From contig JALSMF010000108.1 of NCBI GenBank assembly GCA_026987795.1, forward strand, positions 1 through 21,151: a stretch of DNA of 21,151 nt, written 5' to 3'. Under the pieces are notes generated by a model that saw only the letters and a program-made list of their open reading frames with translations, made no database searches and was not told the origin of the DNA. Below, piece by piece: positions 15,153 to 21,151 of the stretch; the stretch's first letter is position 1; each line of letters opens with the position of its first letter. Source of the DNA: Bacteroidales bacterium. Lineage in GTDB: Bacteria; Bacteroidota; Bacteroidia; Bacteroidales; JAADGE01. The position numbers and the translations under genes are program-made.

Positions 15153-16418
15153 ATGTTTACATATCATATTTTGTTTATCTTTATTTCTTTAATTTTTTCG
15201 GCTTTCTTTTCAGGAATGGAGATTGCTTTTGTTTCGGCAAACAGGCTTAAAATAGAGGTTGATAAAAAGCAAAAAAATACGTCATCAAGAATTATCAGTA
15301 TTTTTGTAAACAATCCGGGGCAGTATATCTCCACAATGCTTGTAGGCAATAATATTGCACTTGTTGTTTACGGTATTTTTTTTGCTGCTGCCGCAGAACC
15401 TTATATTGAAAAGTGGATCAGTAAAAGCGACTTTATAGTCCTTACGCTTCAAACATTAATGTCTGCTGTTTTAATTTTGGTTACGGCTGAATTCTTACCT
15501 AAAACTGTTTTTAAGCAAAATTCAAATTTTTTTCTCGGAAAATTAGCTGTTCCCGTTCTGTTTTTTTATGTTCTGTTTTATCCTGTTGCATTATTCAGTG
15601 TATGGTTTTCTGCACGCTTTATAAGCCTGTTTACAGGAAAAAAAATTAAAATAAAAAAGGGACGTGAAAGTTTAAAAAAAACAGATTTAGGCTATTTCTT
15701 AACTGAAAGCACAAGTATTGAAGATGATGAAAATGATACGTCGGGCGATGTTAAAATATTTAAAAATGCGCTGGATTTTTCTGAAATAAAAGTGAGAGAA
15801 TGTATGGTTCCCCGCAACGAAATTATTGCCGAAAACATAAACTCAGATATTGACATTATTAAAGAAAAATTTATCAACAGCGGCTTTTCAAAAATTTTTA
15901 TATATAAAAATAATATTGATAACATTATAGGATATGTCCACACTTTAGCAATTTTTAAGCAGTTTAAAAGTATCAAATCTGCTTTGCAAAAAATGCCCAT
16001 AGTTCCGGAAACAATGCAGGCTAATAAATTGCTCAACAAACTGTTAAAAGAGCACAAAAGTGTTGCATTAGTTGTCGATGAGTTTGGCGGAACATCCGGA
16101 ATTGTTACTATAGAAGATATTATAGAAGAAATTTTCGGAGAAATAAAAGATGAGCACGATTCGGACATATATACTGAAAACAAAATTAATGAAAAAGAGT
16201 TCATTTTTTCCGCACGTATTGAAGTTGATTATCTTAATGAAAAATACAAATTTGAGTTGCCTAAATCTGAAGAGTACGAAACACTTGCAGGATATATATT
16301 CTTCCTTCACGAGCAAATTCCCGAAAAAAATGAGATTATTGAAACAGATAAATATATTTTTGAGATTATAGAAATTAACGGACCAAAAATTGACAAAGTA
16401 AGAATGGTTGTAAAATAA
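15153..16418 (+). CDS. CNNM/CBS/CorC-domain membrane protein (HlyC/CorC family)
   Basis: This 421-residue protein has the three-part layout of the CNNM/CorC family. A DUF21 membrane domain (about 1-165) has the hallmark SGMEIAF motif (20-26) and helices near 1-20, 60-80, 95-117 and 130-160. A CBS pair follows (about 213-335), with the conserved VRECMVPR motif (214-221) and the VVDEFGGTSGIVTIEDIIEEIFGEI-type segment from 307, which marks the second CBS. A CorC/HlyC C-terminal domain occupies about 345-421. Members are linked to magnesium and cobalt efflux; the old name hemolysin is not well supported. In gliding Bacteroidota GldE belongs to this family, but no gliding genes are seen here. It is divergent from the kinase/receptor operon by 107 bp. 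Confidence 0.92.
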   Translation: MFTYHILFIFISLIFSAFFSGMEIAFVSANRLKIEVDKKQKNTSSRIISIFVNNPGQYISTMLVGNNIALVVYGIFFAAAAEPYIEKWISKSDFIVLTLQTLMSAVLILVTAEFLPKTVFKQNSNFFLGKLAVPVLFFYVLFYPVALFSVWFSARFISLFTGKKIKIKKGRESLKKTDLGYFLTESTSIEDDENDTSGDVKIFKNALDFSEIKVRECMVPRNEIIAENINSDIDIIKEKFINSGFSKIFIYKNNIDNIIGYVHTLAIFKQFKSIKSALQKMPIVPETMQANKLLNKLLKEHKSVALVVDEFGGTSGIVTIEDIIEEIFGEIKDEHDSDIYTENKINEKEFIFSARIEVDYLNEKYKFELPKSEEYETLAGYIFFLHEQIPEKNEIIETDKYIFEIIEINGPKIDKVRMVVK

Positions 16419-16616
16419 TCTCGCTACAAGCCTAAACACCGGTAAAATATTCCTTTCCTGTGCCGCTTAAAGTCTCATTTTATTTTCAAAAAAACAAAAA
16501 CCACGCAATAACCTTACTGTTTTTTCCGTTTATCAACTGAATATTAAGTTATAAAATTTATTATTACGTTATTTTTACCGAAAAGCACATAATACATTTA
16601 CACAAAAAGAAAAATT

Positions 16617-16979
16617 ATGGAACGACTTACAAAAAGAGAAGAAGAAATAATGCATATTTTTTGGAAAATAAAAAAAGGCTTTGTCAAAGACATAATATCC
16701 GAACTTCCGGATAATCCTCCTTACAATACGATATCGTCAATTGTAAGAATTCTTGAAAAAAAAGGATATCTGAAATACAAGCAATACGGCAACACCTATG
16801 AATATTCTCCAAAAATTTCAAAAAAAAGATATGCTAAAAAAGTATTTAAAAATTTCTTGACAAATTACTTTGACAATTCATACAAAAACGTAGTATCATT
16901 TATGGTAAAAGAAAATAAACTTAACGAAAAAGACATAGAAGAAATGATGGAGATAATTGAACAAAATAAAAACAAATAA
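16617..16979 (+). CDS. BlaI/MecI/CopY-family transcriptional repressor
   Basis: This 120-residue protein begins with the winged helix-turn-helix typical of BlaI/MecI (about 1-75): LTKREEEIMHIFW, then PYNTISSIVRILEKKGYL as the recognition helix and wing start. The C-terminal helices (about 76-120) would form the dimerization domain. BlaI proteins repress their own operon until an M56 peptidase signals their inactivation, usually by cleavage. The stop codon TAA is followed immediately by the ATG of the M56 gene, which implies translational coupling and one transcript. The 198-bp upstream gap should hold its operator, but I could not find a clear TACA/TGTA dyad like the classical BlaI site. A weak -7 match (TATTTTTA, 16570-16577) is present. 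Confidence 0.92.
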   Translation: MERLTKREEEIMHIFWKIKKGFVKDIISELPDNPPYNTISSIVRILEKKGYLKYKQYGNTYEYSPKISKKRYAKKVFKNFLTNYFDNSYKNVVSFMVKENKLNEKDIEEMMEIIEQNKNK

Positions 16980-18293
16980 ATGCTTAACTTTTTAATATAT
17001 ATAACCGAAGTCTCTATAATATCAAGTATCTTCTACTTGTTTTACAGATACTTATATTTTAAACTTTCATATTTTACCTGGAGCAGATACTTTTTTTACG
17101 GTTTTTTAATTTTAAGCCTTACAATTCCTCTTTTACCCGGCTTTTTTTCTCAAAAAAACATATCCGAAAATATAAGCTATATTTTGATTAACGGAAACGG
17201 TATTATAAATATAAAAGACAGTTTTTTACATAAAGAAAACTCTGTTTTAAACAAAGATTTAGTTATAAAAATACTGTTTATAATATGGTTATCAGGCACT
17301 CTAAGATATATATTCGTTATACTTAAAAATATATTTTCCGTAATCTTTTTGGTATCAAAAAGCCGCAAAAAAATAGACGGAGATTTTGTCCTTATATTCA
17401 CAGACTTCCCGGGAAGCGTATTTTCTTTCTTCAATTTTATTTTTTTAAATAAAAACTTTGAAAACTCAGGCACAAACGAGCAGCAACAAATACTGAAACA
17501 TGAGAAAATACACGCAAAACAATTACATTCAGTTGACAATCTTATATTTGAAATTTTCAAAGCTCTTTGTTGGTTCAATCCTGTTTCAAAACATATTTCC
17601 GCAGACATAAAGATTATTCACGAATTTATTGTCGATAATATTATTACGGAAAATAAAAATAAGCCCGATTATTCAAAACTTATACTTAAACTGTCATCTG
17701 AAAAAAACGGCTTATCGGCAGTAAGTAATTTTTCAAAAGAAGAAATAAAAAACAGAATAAAACTCATAAGCATTCCCGAAAGCGAAAACATCAGAAAAAA
17801 ACGATTCATTATTTCGTTACCGGTTCTTGCAGTTACAACTTTTGCAGTTTGGATAATAACATCATCGCTTAACGGATACATAACAGACAGTCCCGAAGCA
17901 GGTAAAATATACGGAAATCCTTTTGCCGACAATTCATACAAAATAATAAGCCCCTATTATGAAAATAAAAAAATAAACGGTATAGCAATATCACACAAAG
18001 AAACAAGCTACGAAATAAAAAGTTTTTCGAAAGTTTATTCAGTTTTTGACGGAATAATAACAGCAACAGACGAAACTAAAATTTTTGAACTTTCGGAATA
18101 TACAATAACACAAAAATTAGAAACAGGAGATACCGTATATTACAAAGGTATTTACAAACCGACTGCTGCAATAAACAAAAAAGTAAAAAAAGGACAAATA
18201 ATCGGAATAACGGGAGATATAAGATTGTACCCTAAAATTGATATAAGGATATCAAGAAACGGAAAAACCGTAAATCCCGAAAAACTTTATTAA
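16980..18293 (+). CDS. M56 (BlaR1-like) metallopeptidase with degenerate LytM/M23-like C-terminal domain
   Basis: This 437-residue protein has N-terminal membrane helices (about 3-22, 36-53, 96-124) and a cytoplasmic zinc peptidase segment with HEKIH (174-178). Downstream are WFNP (198-201) and HEFIVD (214-219), the usual M56 follow-on motifs. A fourth helix (about 275-295) leads to an extracytoplasmic C-terminus (about 310-437). That C-terminus follows the M23/LytM pattern: VFDGIITAT (355-363), INKKVKKGQIIGITGD (398-413) and the final RNGKTVNPEKLY. The four expected zinc ligands are replaced (Ile332, Ala336, Lys419, Asp421 by hand alignment), so the domain should be non-catalytic. In BlaR1 this position holds a penicillin sensor; here it may sense cell-wall fragments (inference). 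It follows BlaI with no gap and precedes a TonB-like gene by 10 bp. Confidence 0.88.
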   Translation: MLNFLIYITEVSIISSIFYLFYRYLYFKLSYFTWSRYFFYGFLILSLTIPLLPGFFSQKNISENISYILINGNGIINIKDSFLHKENSVLNKDLVIKILFIIWLSGTLRYIFVILKNIFSVIFLVSKSRKKIDGDFVLIFTDFPGSVFSFFNFIFLNKNFENSGTNEQQQILKHEKIHAKQLHSVDNLIFEIFKALCWFNPVSKHISADIKIIHEFIVDNIITENKNKPDYSKLILKLSSEKNGLSAVSNFSKEEIKNRIKLISIPESENIRKKRFIISLPVLAVTTFAVWIITSSLNGYITDSPEAGKIYGNPFADNSYKIISPYYENKKINGIAISHKETSYEIKSFSKVYSVFDGIITATDETKIFELSEYTITQKLETGDTVYYKGIYKPTAAINKKVKKGQIIGITGDIRLYPKIDIRISRNGKTVNPEKLY

Positions 18294-18303
18294 CCCTAAA
18301 GTT

Positions 18304-18828
18304 ATGAAATTTAATACAAATAAATTAGAACAAACCAGAGGTCTTATCCTGCAACTAAGCATTGCAGCAGTTCTTTTTATTATTCTTGCCGTGTTTAATA
18401 TTGAAACAAAAAATTCTGAAAATTATCCGAAAAACTTTGTCGAAATAAATTTAGAAACAGACAATTTTTTAACAAATGAAAACATTCTGATTCGTCCGTT
18501 ACCTATCACACAAGAAAACATAATAACAAAGCAGGCAAAATTCCCCGGAGGAAAAACAGCTTTGCACGAATATTTTAAAAACAATATTAATTACCCCGAA
18601 GAAGCCAAACAAAACAATATACAAGGCAGGGTTTACGTAAAATTTACGATTACAAGATACGGAAAAATTAAAAAAGCAGAAATAATAAGAAACATTTCTC
18701 CCTGTATCGATACCGAAGCACTAAAACTTATAAAAAATATGCCGGACTGGATACCCGCAGAATATAATAACGAAACAACCGAAAGCATACAAATTTTACC
18801 TGTAGTATTTTTAATAAATAAAAGATAA
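18304..18828 (+). CDS. TonB C-terminal domain protein (energy transducer-like)
   Basis: This 174-residue protein has one N-terminal membrane helix (about 14-32), a short charged linker (33-77) and a TonB C-terminal domain (about 78-172). The domain starts with the Bacteroidota-typical FPGG (80-83), then INYPEEAKQNNIQGRVYV and the C-terminal PVVFLINKR strand. The linker is only about 45 residues and has no Pro-rich run, so reaching an outer-membrane receptor looks difficult. It is 10 bp after the M56 peptidase gene and probably belongs to the blaI-M56 transcript. M56-TonB fusions are known in Bacteroidota, so this may be the split form of such a unit. The alternative is a minor energy transducer for a TonB-dependent receptor encoded elsewhere. 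Confidence 0.87.
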   Translation: MKFNTNKLEQTRGLILQLSIAAVLFIILAVFNIETKNSENYPKNFVEINLETDNFLTNENILIRPLPITQENIITKQAKFPGGKTALHEYFKNNINYPEEAKQNNIQGRVYVKFTITRYGKIKKAEIIRNISPCIDTEALKLIKNMPDWIPAEYNNETTESIQILPVVFLINKR

Positions 18829-18928
18829 CACGGAATGAAAAATTTAAGCACGAATACAGAATATAAAACTAATAAACGCCCTATACACATACCAAAATTC
18901 GCACTCACGACAAACCGAAAAAATTTAG

Positions 18929-18960
18929 TTTGTTTAAAAAATAAAAAAGCATTAACTTTA
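18929..18960 (+). promoter_or_regulatory. Promoter upstream of the second tonB-like gene
   Basis: TTTG (18929-18932) and TAACTTTA (18953-18960, seven of eight -7 positions) are separated by exactly 20 nt, the standard Bacteroidota spacing. The -7 box ends 53 nt before the ATG, so the transcript would include the inverted repeat at 18968-19000. Confidence 0.5.
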
Positions 18961-18967
18961 TCCGCTC

Positions 18968-19000
18968 AAATGTTAATGTTTAACACATTATTTAACATTT
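18968..19000. repeat. Inverted repeat in the tonB leader
   Basis: AAATGTTAA (18968-18976) and TTAACATTT (18992-19000) form a perfect 9-bp inverted repeat with a 15-nt spacer. A smaller overlapping repeat, AATGT/ACATT (18975-18979 with 18985-18989), gives an alternative pairing. It lies just downstream of the predicted -7 box and ends 13 nt before the ATG, a position suited to an operator or a weak leader hairpin. Confidence 0.45.
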
Positions 19001-19013
19001 AAAAAACAATAAA

Positions 19014-19685
19014 ATGGAAATTAAAAAAAGCCCGAAAGCAAATTTAGAAAAGTACAAACTGATGTTCCTTGCAATAGGTTTAATTATCAGTATAGGAGTG
19101 TTAGTATCTGCGTTTAACTGGTCATCTTCTTCGGCTAAATCAGATTTATCCCTTAATCAAAACATCGAAGAAGAAGACATGATGGAAATAACACGGCAAG
19201 ACCTCAAAGAGCCGCCGCCGCCGCCAAAACAAGAACAGCAGCAGCAACAAACCATTGAGGTGCTTAACATTATTGACAACAACGAAGATATTAACGATGA
19301 TGTTGAGTTAAACCTTGAATTTGATGAAGAAGAAGACATAAACTTAGAAGATACGGAAGAAGAAGAAGATCAAATTTTTATATACGTAAAAAATATGCCC
19401 GAATTTCCCGGAGGAGTTCTGGCTCTTAAACGATATATCGCTACACACGTAGTATATCCTGCCGTTGCAAGAGAAAACGGAATTGAGGGAACTGTATTCC
19501 TGAGATTTGAGGTTACAAAAACCGGAGCTATCGGCAAGGTAGAGTTGCAAAAAGGAGTTGACCCCTTGCTGGACAATGAGGCAATAAAAGTAATAAAATC
19601 ATTACCGAGATTTAAGCCCGGCGAACAAAACGGAAAAAAAGTAAGTGTTTGGTATTCAATACCGGTAACATTTAAATTAAACTAA
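19014..19685 (+). CDS. tonB: Energy transducer TonB
   Basis: This 223-residue protein is a Bacteroidota-type TonB, which couples the inner-membrane proton motive force (via ExbB/ExbD) to outer-membrane TonB-dependent transporters. It begins with the common SPKANLEKYK lead (6-15) and has a single membrane helix (about 16-34). The periplasmic linker carries a five-Pro run (67-71), five Gln (75-79) and a strongly acidic stretch (84-119, about half Asp/Glu). The TonB C-terminal domain runs from about 128 to 223 with FPGG at 131-134 and the YPAVARENGIEG motif (148-159). The final strand is YSIPVTFKLN. No exbB or exbD gene is in view. It has its own predicted promoter 53 nt upstream and a strong terminator after it, so it is probably monocistronic. 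Confidence 0.93.
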   Translation: MEIKKSPKANLEKYKLMFLAIGLIISIGVLVSAFNWSSSSAKSDLSLNQNIEEEDMMEITRQDLKEPPPPPKQEQQQQQTIEVLNIIDNNEDINDDVELNLEFDEEEDINLEDTEEEEDQIFIYVKNMPEFPGGVLALKRYIATHVVYPAVARENGIEGTVFLRFEVTKTGAIGKVELQKGVDPLLDNEAIKVIKSLPRFKPGEQNGKKVSVWYSIPVTFKLN

Positions 19686-19707
19686 TATTTTTGATTTTTT
19701 TCATTTT

Positions 19708-19738
19708 AAAACAGCCGTTATTTTCGGCTGTTTTTTTT
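19708..19738 (+). terminator. Rho-independent terminator after tonB
   Basis: A 10-bp stem (AAAACAGCCG 19708-19717 with 19725-19734) closes the loop TTATTTT and runs into eight T residues (19731-19738). It lies 22 nt after the tonB stop codon and only 26 nt before the hflX start. Confidence 0.87.
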
Positions 19739-19764
19739 ATAAAAAATAAATACGACATACTTTA

Positions 19765-20955
19765 ATGACAGAAAAAAAGAAAAATAACAAAGCAACAGAA
19801 ACGGCAATAGTCATCGGAATAATAAAACAAAATCAAACCGAAGAACAAATTAACGAATATCTCAGCGAGTTGGAGTTTCTTGCCGAAACAGCAGGTGCAG
19901 AAGTAAAAAAACATTTCAGGCAAAAACGGAATACAGCCCATTCAAAAACATTTGTCGGAACCGGAAAATTCTCGGAAATAAAAAAATATGTCGAAGATAA
20001 TAATATAGACACCGTTATTTTTGATGATGAATTAACACCCGCACAACTCCGCAATATTGAAAAAGAACTGAAATGTAAAATTCTCGACAGAACAAACCTT
20101 ATACTCGATATTTTTGCAAACAGAGCAAGAACAGCACACGCAAGAACACAGGTAGAACTCGCACAATATGAATACCTTATGCCGAGATTAAGAGGTATGT
20201 GGACACACCTTGAGCGACAAAGAGGAGGAATAGGAATGAGAGGGCCGGGAGAAAAGGAGATAGAAACAGACCGACGTATTGTAAAAGACAAAATAGCCCT
20301 TCTGAAGAAAAAACTTGAGAAAATAGACAAACAAAAAGCAGTTCAGCGAAAAAACAGAGGCAAGTTAGTTCGAGTTGCTTTAGTAGGATACACAAATGTA
20401 GGAAAATCTACCCTTATGAACCTTATCAGCAAATCAGACATTTTTGCAGAAAACAAGCTTTTTGCAACATTAGACACCACCGTTCGCAAAATGGTAATCG
20501 GCAACTTGCCGTTTCTGCTGGCAGATACTGTAGGTTTTATCCGCAAATTACCGCATCACCTTGTTGAGTCATTCAAATCAACACTCGATGAGGTTCGCGA
20601 ATCAGACTTACTCTTGCATATTGTCGACATTTCACATCCTAACTTTGAAGAACAAATTGAAATAGTAACCCAAACGCTTACGGATATAGGTGCAGGAGAC
20701 AAAAAAACAATTACCGTTTTTAACAAAATTGACGCATATAAATTCATAAAAAAAGACGAAGACGATCTTACACCCGTAAAAAAAGAAAATTATTCGCTCG
20801 AAGATTTAAAAAAAATGTGGTTTGCAAAAGAAAAAGATTCTGTTTTTATTTCCGCAAAACAAAAAATAAACATTGACGAACTGAAGACAAAACTTTATGA
20901 CGAAGTTGTAAAAATTCATAAAATCAGATACCCTTATAACGATTTTTTATATTAA
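19765..20955 (+). CDS. hflX: GTPase HflX (ribosome-associated)
   Basis: HflX is a ribosome-binding GTPase that splits stalled or stressed 70S ribosomes. The 396 residues contain the N-terminal HflX domain (about 13-200) with its signature RGGIGMRGPGE (153-163). The G domain has all motifs: G1 GYTNVGKST (208-216), the switch I FATLDTTVR (233-241), G3 DTVGF (254-258), G4 NKID (320-323) and G5 SAK (363-365). The first 12 residues are Lys/Asn-rich and variable. No better start exists downstream because the conserved domain begins at about residue 13. No SD is seen. The gene begins 26 nt after a strong terminator, leaving little room for its own promoter. Confidence 0.96.
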   Translation: MTEKKKNNKATETAIVIGIIKQNQTEEQINEYLSELEFLAETAGAEVKKHFRQKRNTAHSKTFVGTGKFSEIKKYVEDNNIDTVIFDDELTPAQLRNIEKELKCKILDRTNLILDIFANRARTAHARTQVELAQYEYLMPRLRGMWTHLERQRGGIGMRGPGEKEIETDRRIVKDKIALLKKKLEKIDKQKAVQRKNRGKLVRVALVGYTNVGKSTLMNLISKSDIFAENKLFATLDTTVRKMVIGNLPFLLADTVGFIRKLPHHLVESFKSTLDEVRESDLLLHIVDISHPNFEEQIEIVTQTLTDIGAGDKKTITVFNKIDAYKFIKKDEDDLTPVKKENYSLEDLKKMWFAKEKDSVFISAKQKINIDELKTKLYDEVVKIHKIRYPYNDFLY

Positions 20956-20960
20956 CTTTG
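20953..20960 (+). promoter_or_regulatory. Promoter -7 box of the last gene, overlapping the hflX stop
   Basis: TAACTTTG is a perfect TANNTTTG match whose first three bases are the hflX stop codon. It ends 20 nt before the next ATG. No TTTG is found at the -33 position. Confidence 0.4.
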
Positions 20961-20980
20961 AAAACAATAAACTGCTTTTT

Positions 20981-21151
20981 ATGTCAAAACTGCTTTTAAT
21001 TTTATTTGTTTTTTTAACAACAACTCTGTTTTCTCAAAAAGAAAGTAAACTAATTTACAACCTGAAAAAAGAAGACACCTACATAGTTACCGCCGATATA
21101 AATTCTCTGAGTATACAGGAAATAGAAGGAAACACTCAAAACATTTCCACA
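20981..21151 (+). CDS. Exported protein, N-terminal fragment (cut by window edge)
   Basis: The first 57 codons of an open frame run off the end of the window. They begin with a clear signal peptide: Met-Ser-Lys, a Leu/Phe-rich core (4-12), then TTTLFSQ, so cleavage is likely near residue 18. The mature start (KLIYNLKKEDTYIVTAD, from 23) is followed by a segment resembling SLSIQEIEGN. This faintly recalls DUF6263-type Bacteroidota exported proteins, but too little is present to name it. It starts 25 bp after hflX and has a candidate promoter over the hflX stop codon. Confidence 0.75.
   Translation, partial: MSKLLLILFVFLTTTLFSQKESKLIYNLKKEDTYIVTADINSLSIQEIEGNTQNIST

Noticed and set aside
15153..16418. 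Naming the CNNM/CorC protein gldE or a hemolysin.
   Set aside because: No gliding genes are adjacent, and the hemolysin label for this family is historical and poorly supported.
16419..16616. Search for a classical BlaI operator (TACA/TGTA dyad) upstream of the repressor gene.
   Set aside because: No convincing dyad was found. Short A/T-rich repeats and a 7-of-8 -7 box (16570-16577) are present but are expected at this base composition.
18835..19002. A 55-codon ATG frame filling the gap between the two tonB-like genes, starting 6 nt after the first.
   Set aside because: No recognisable motif, membrane segment or signal peptide, and the predicted tonB promoter and the inverted repeat lie inside it. 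In such A/T-rich sequence a frame of this size can occur by chance. Conservation in relatives would be needed to accept it.
19204..19250. Short-period repeats in tonB (GCC-type and CAG/CAA-type runs).
   Set aside because: They encode the Pro and Gln runs of the periplasmic linker, a common feature of TonB, so no separate repeat element is needed.
19833..20330. A 165-codon minus-strand frame inside hflX.
   Set aside because: It is antisense to the conserved HflX domain; its Ser/Phe-rich composition is what the complement of Lys/Glu-rich coding gives.

Overview
The window is AT-rich and reads as a Bacteroidota (probably Bacteroidales) chromosome segment. Three things point there. Six transcription starts carry a perfect Bacteroidota-type -7 box (TANNTTTG) 16-32 nt upstream. 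Start codons follow A-rich leaders with no clear Shine-Dalgarno. The gene content is typical: YfhO, M56 peptidase with BlaI, Bacteroidota-style TonB, and Cache/GAF/PAS sensors. No insertion sequence, phage gene or CRISPR array is visible, and no gap between genes exceeds about 200 bp.

Left part (1-6197), translation and housekeeping: a TadA-type deaminase (-), aspartyl-tRNA synthetase aspS (+), a PfkB-family kinase (-), tRNA-Asn(GTT) (+) with its own promoter and terminator, then a PPP-type phosphoesterase (-) lying 23 bp downstream of a TPR-containing sensor histidine kinase (-). The pfkB and tRNA promoters are divergent and share a 12-bp palindrome.

Middle part (6354-15045): a large YfhO-family membrane protein (+) faces a three-gene minus-strand operon, and a near-perfect palindromic terminator lies between them. 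The operon encodes a soluble PAS-PAS histidine kinase followed by two membrane receptors (Cache, HAMP-like, GAF, coiled coil, PAS) with no kinase or other output domain. No response regulator is nearby. This is the most unusual arrangement in the window and suggests a split receptor/kinase system.

Right part (15153-21151), all on +: a CNNM/CorC-type transporter, then a BlaI-family repressor directly abutting an M56 (BlaR1-like) metallopeptidase, then two TonB-type proteins, HflX GTPase, and the start of an exported protein. The M56 protein ends in a LytM/M23-like domain in which all four expected zinc ligands are replaced. It may act as a non-catalytic cell-wall sensor controlling BlaI, with the first TonB-like protein as a co-transcribed partner. 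Domain calls were made by eye from sequence motifs; no database search was run.
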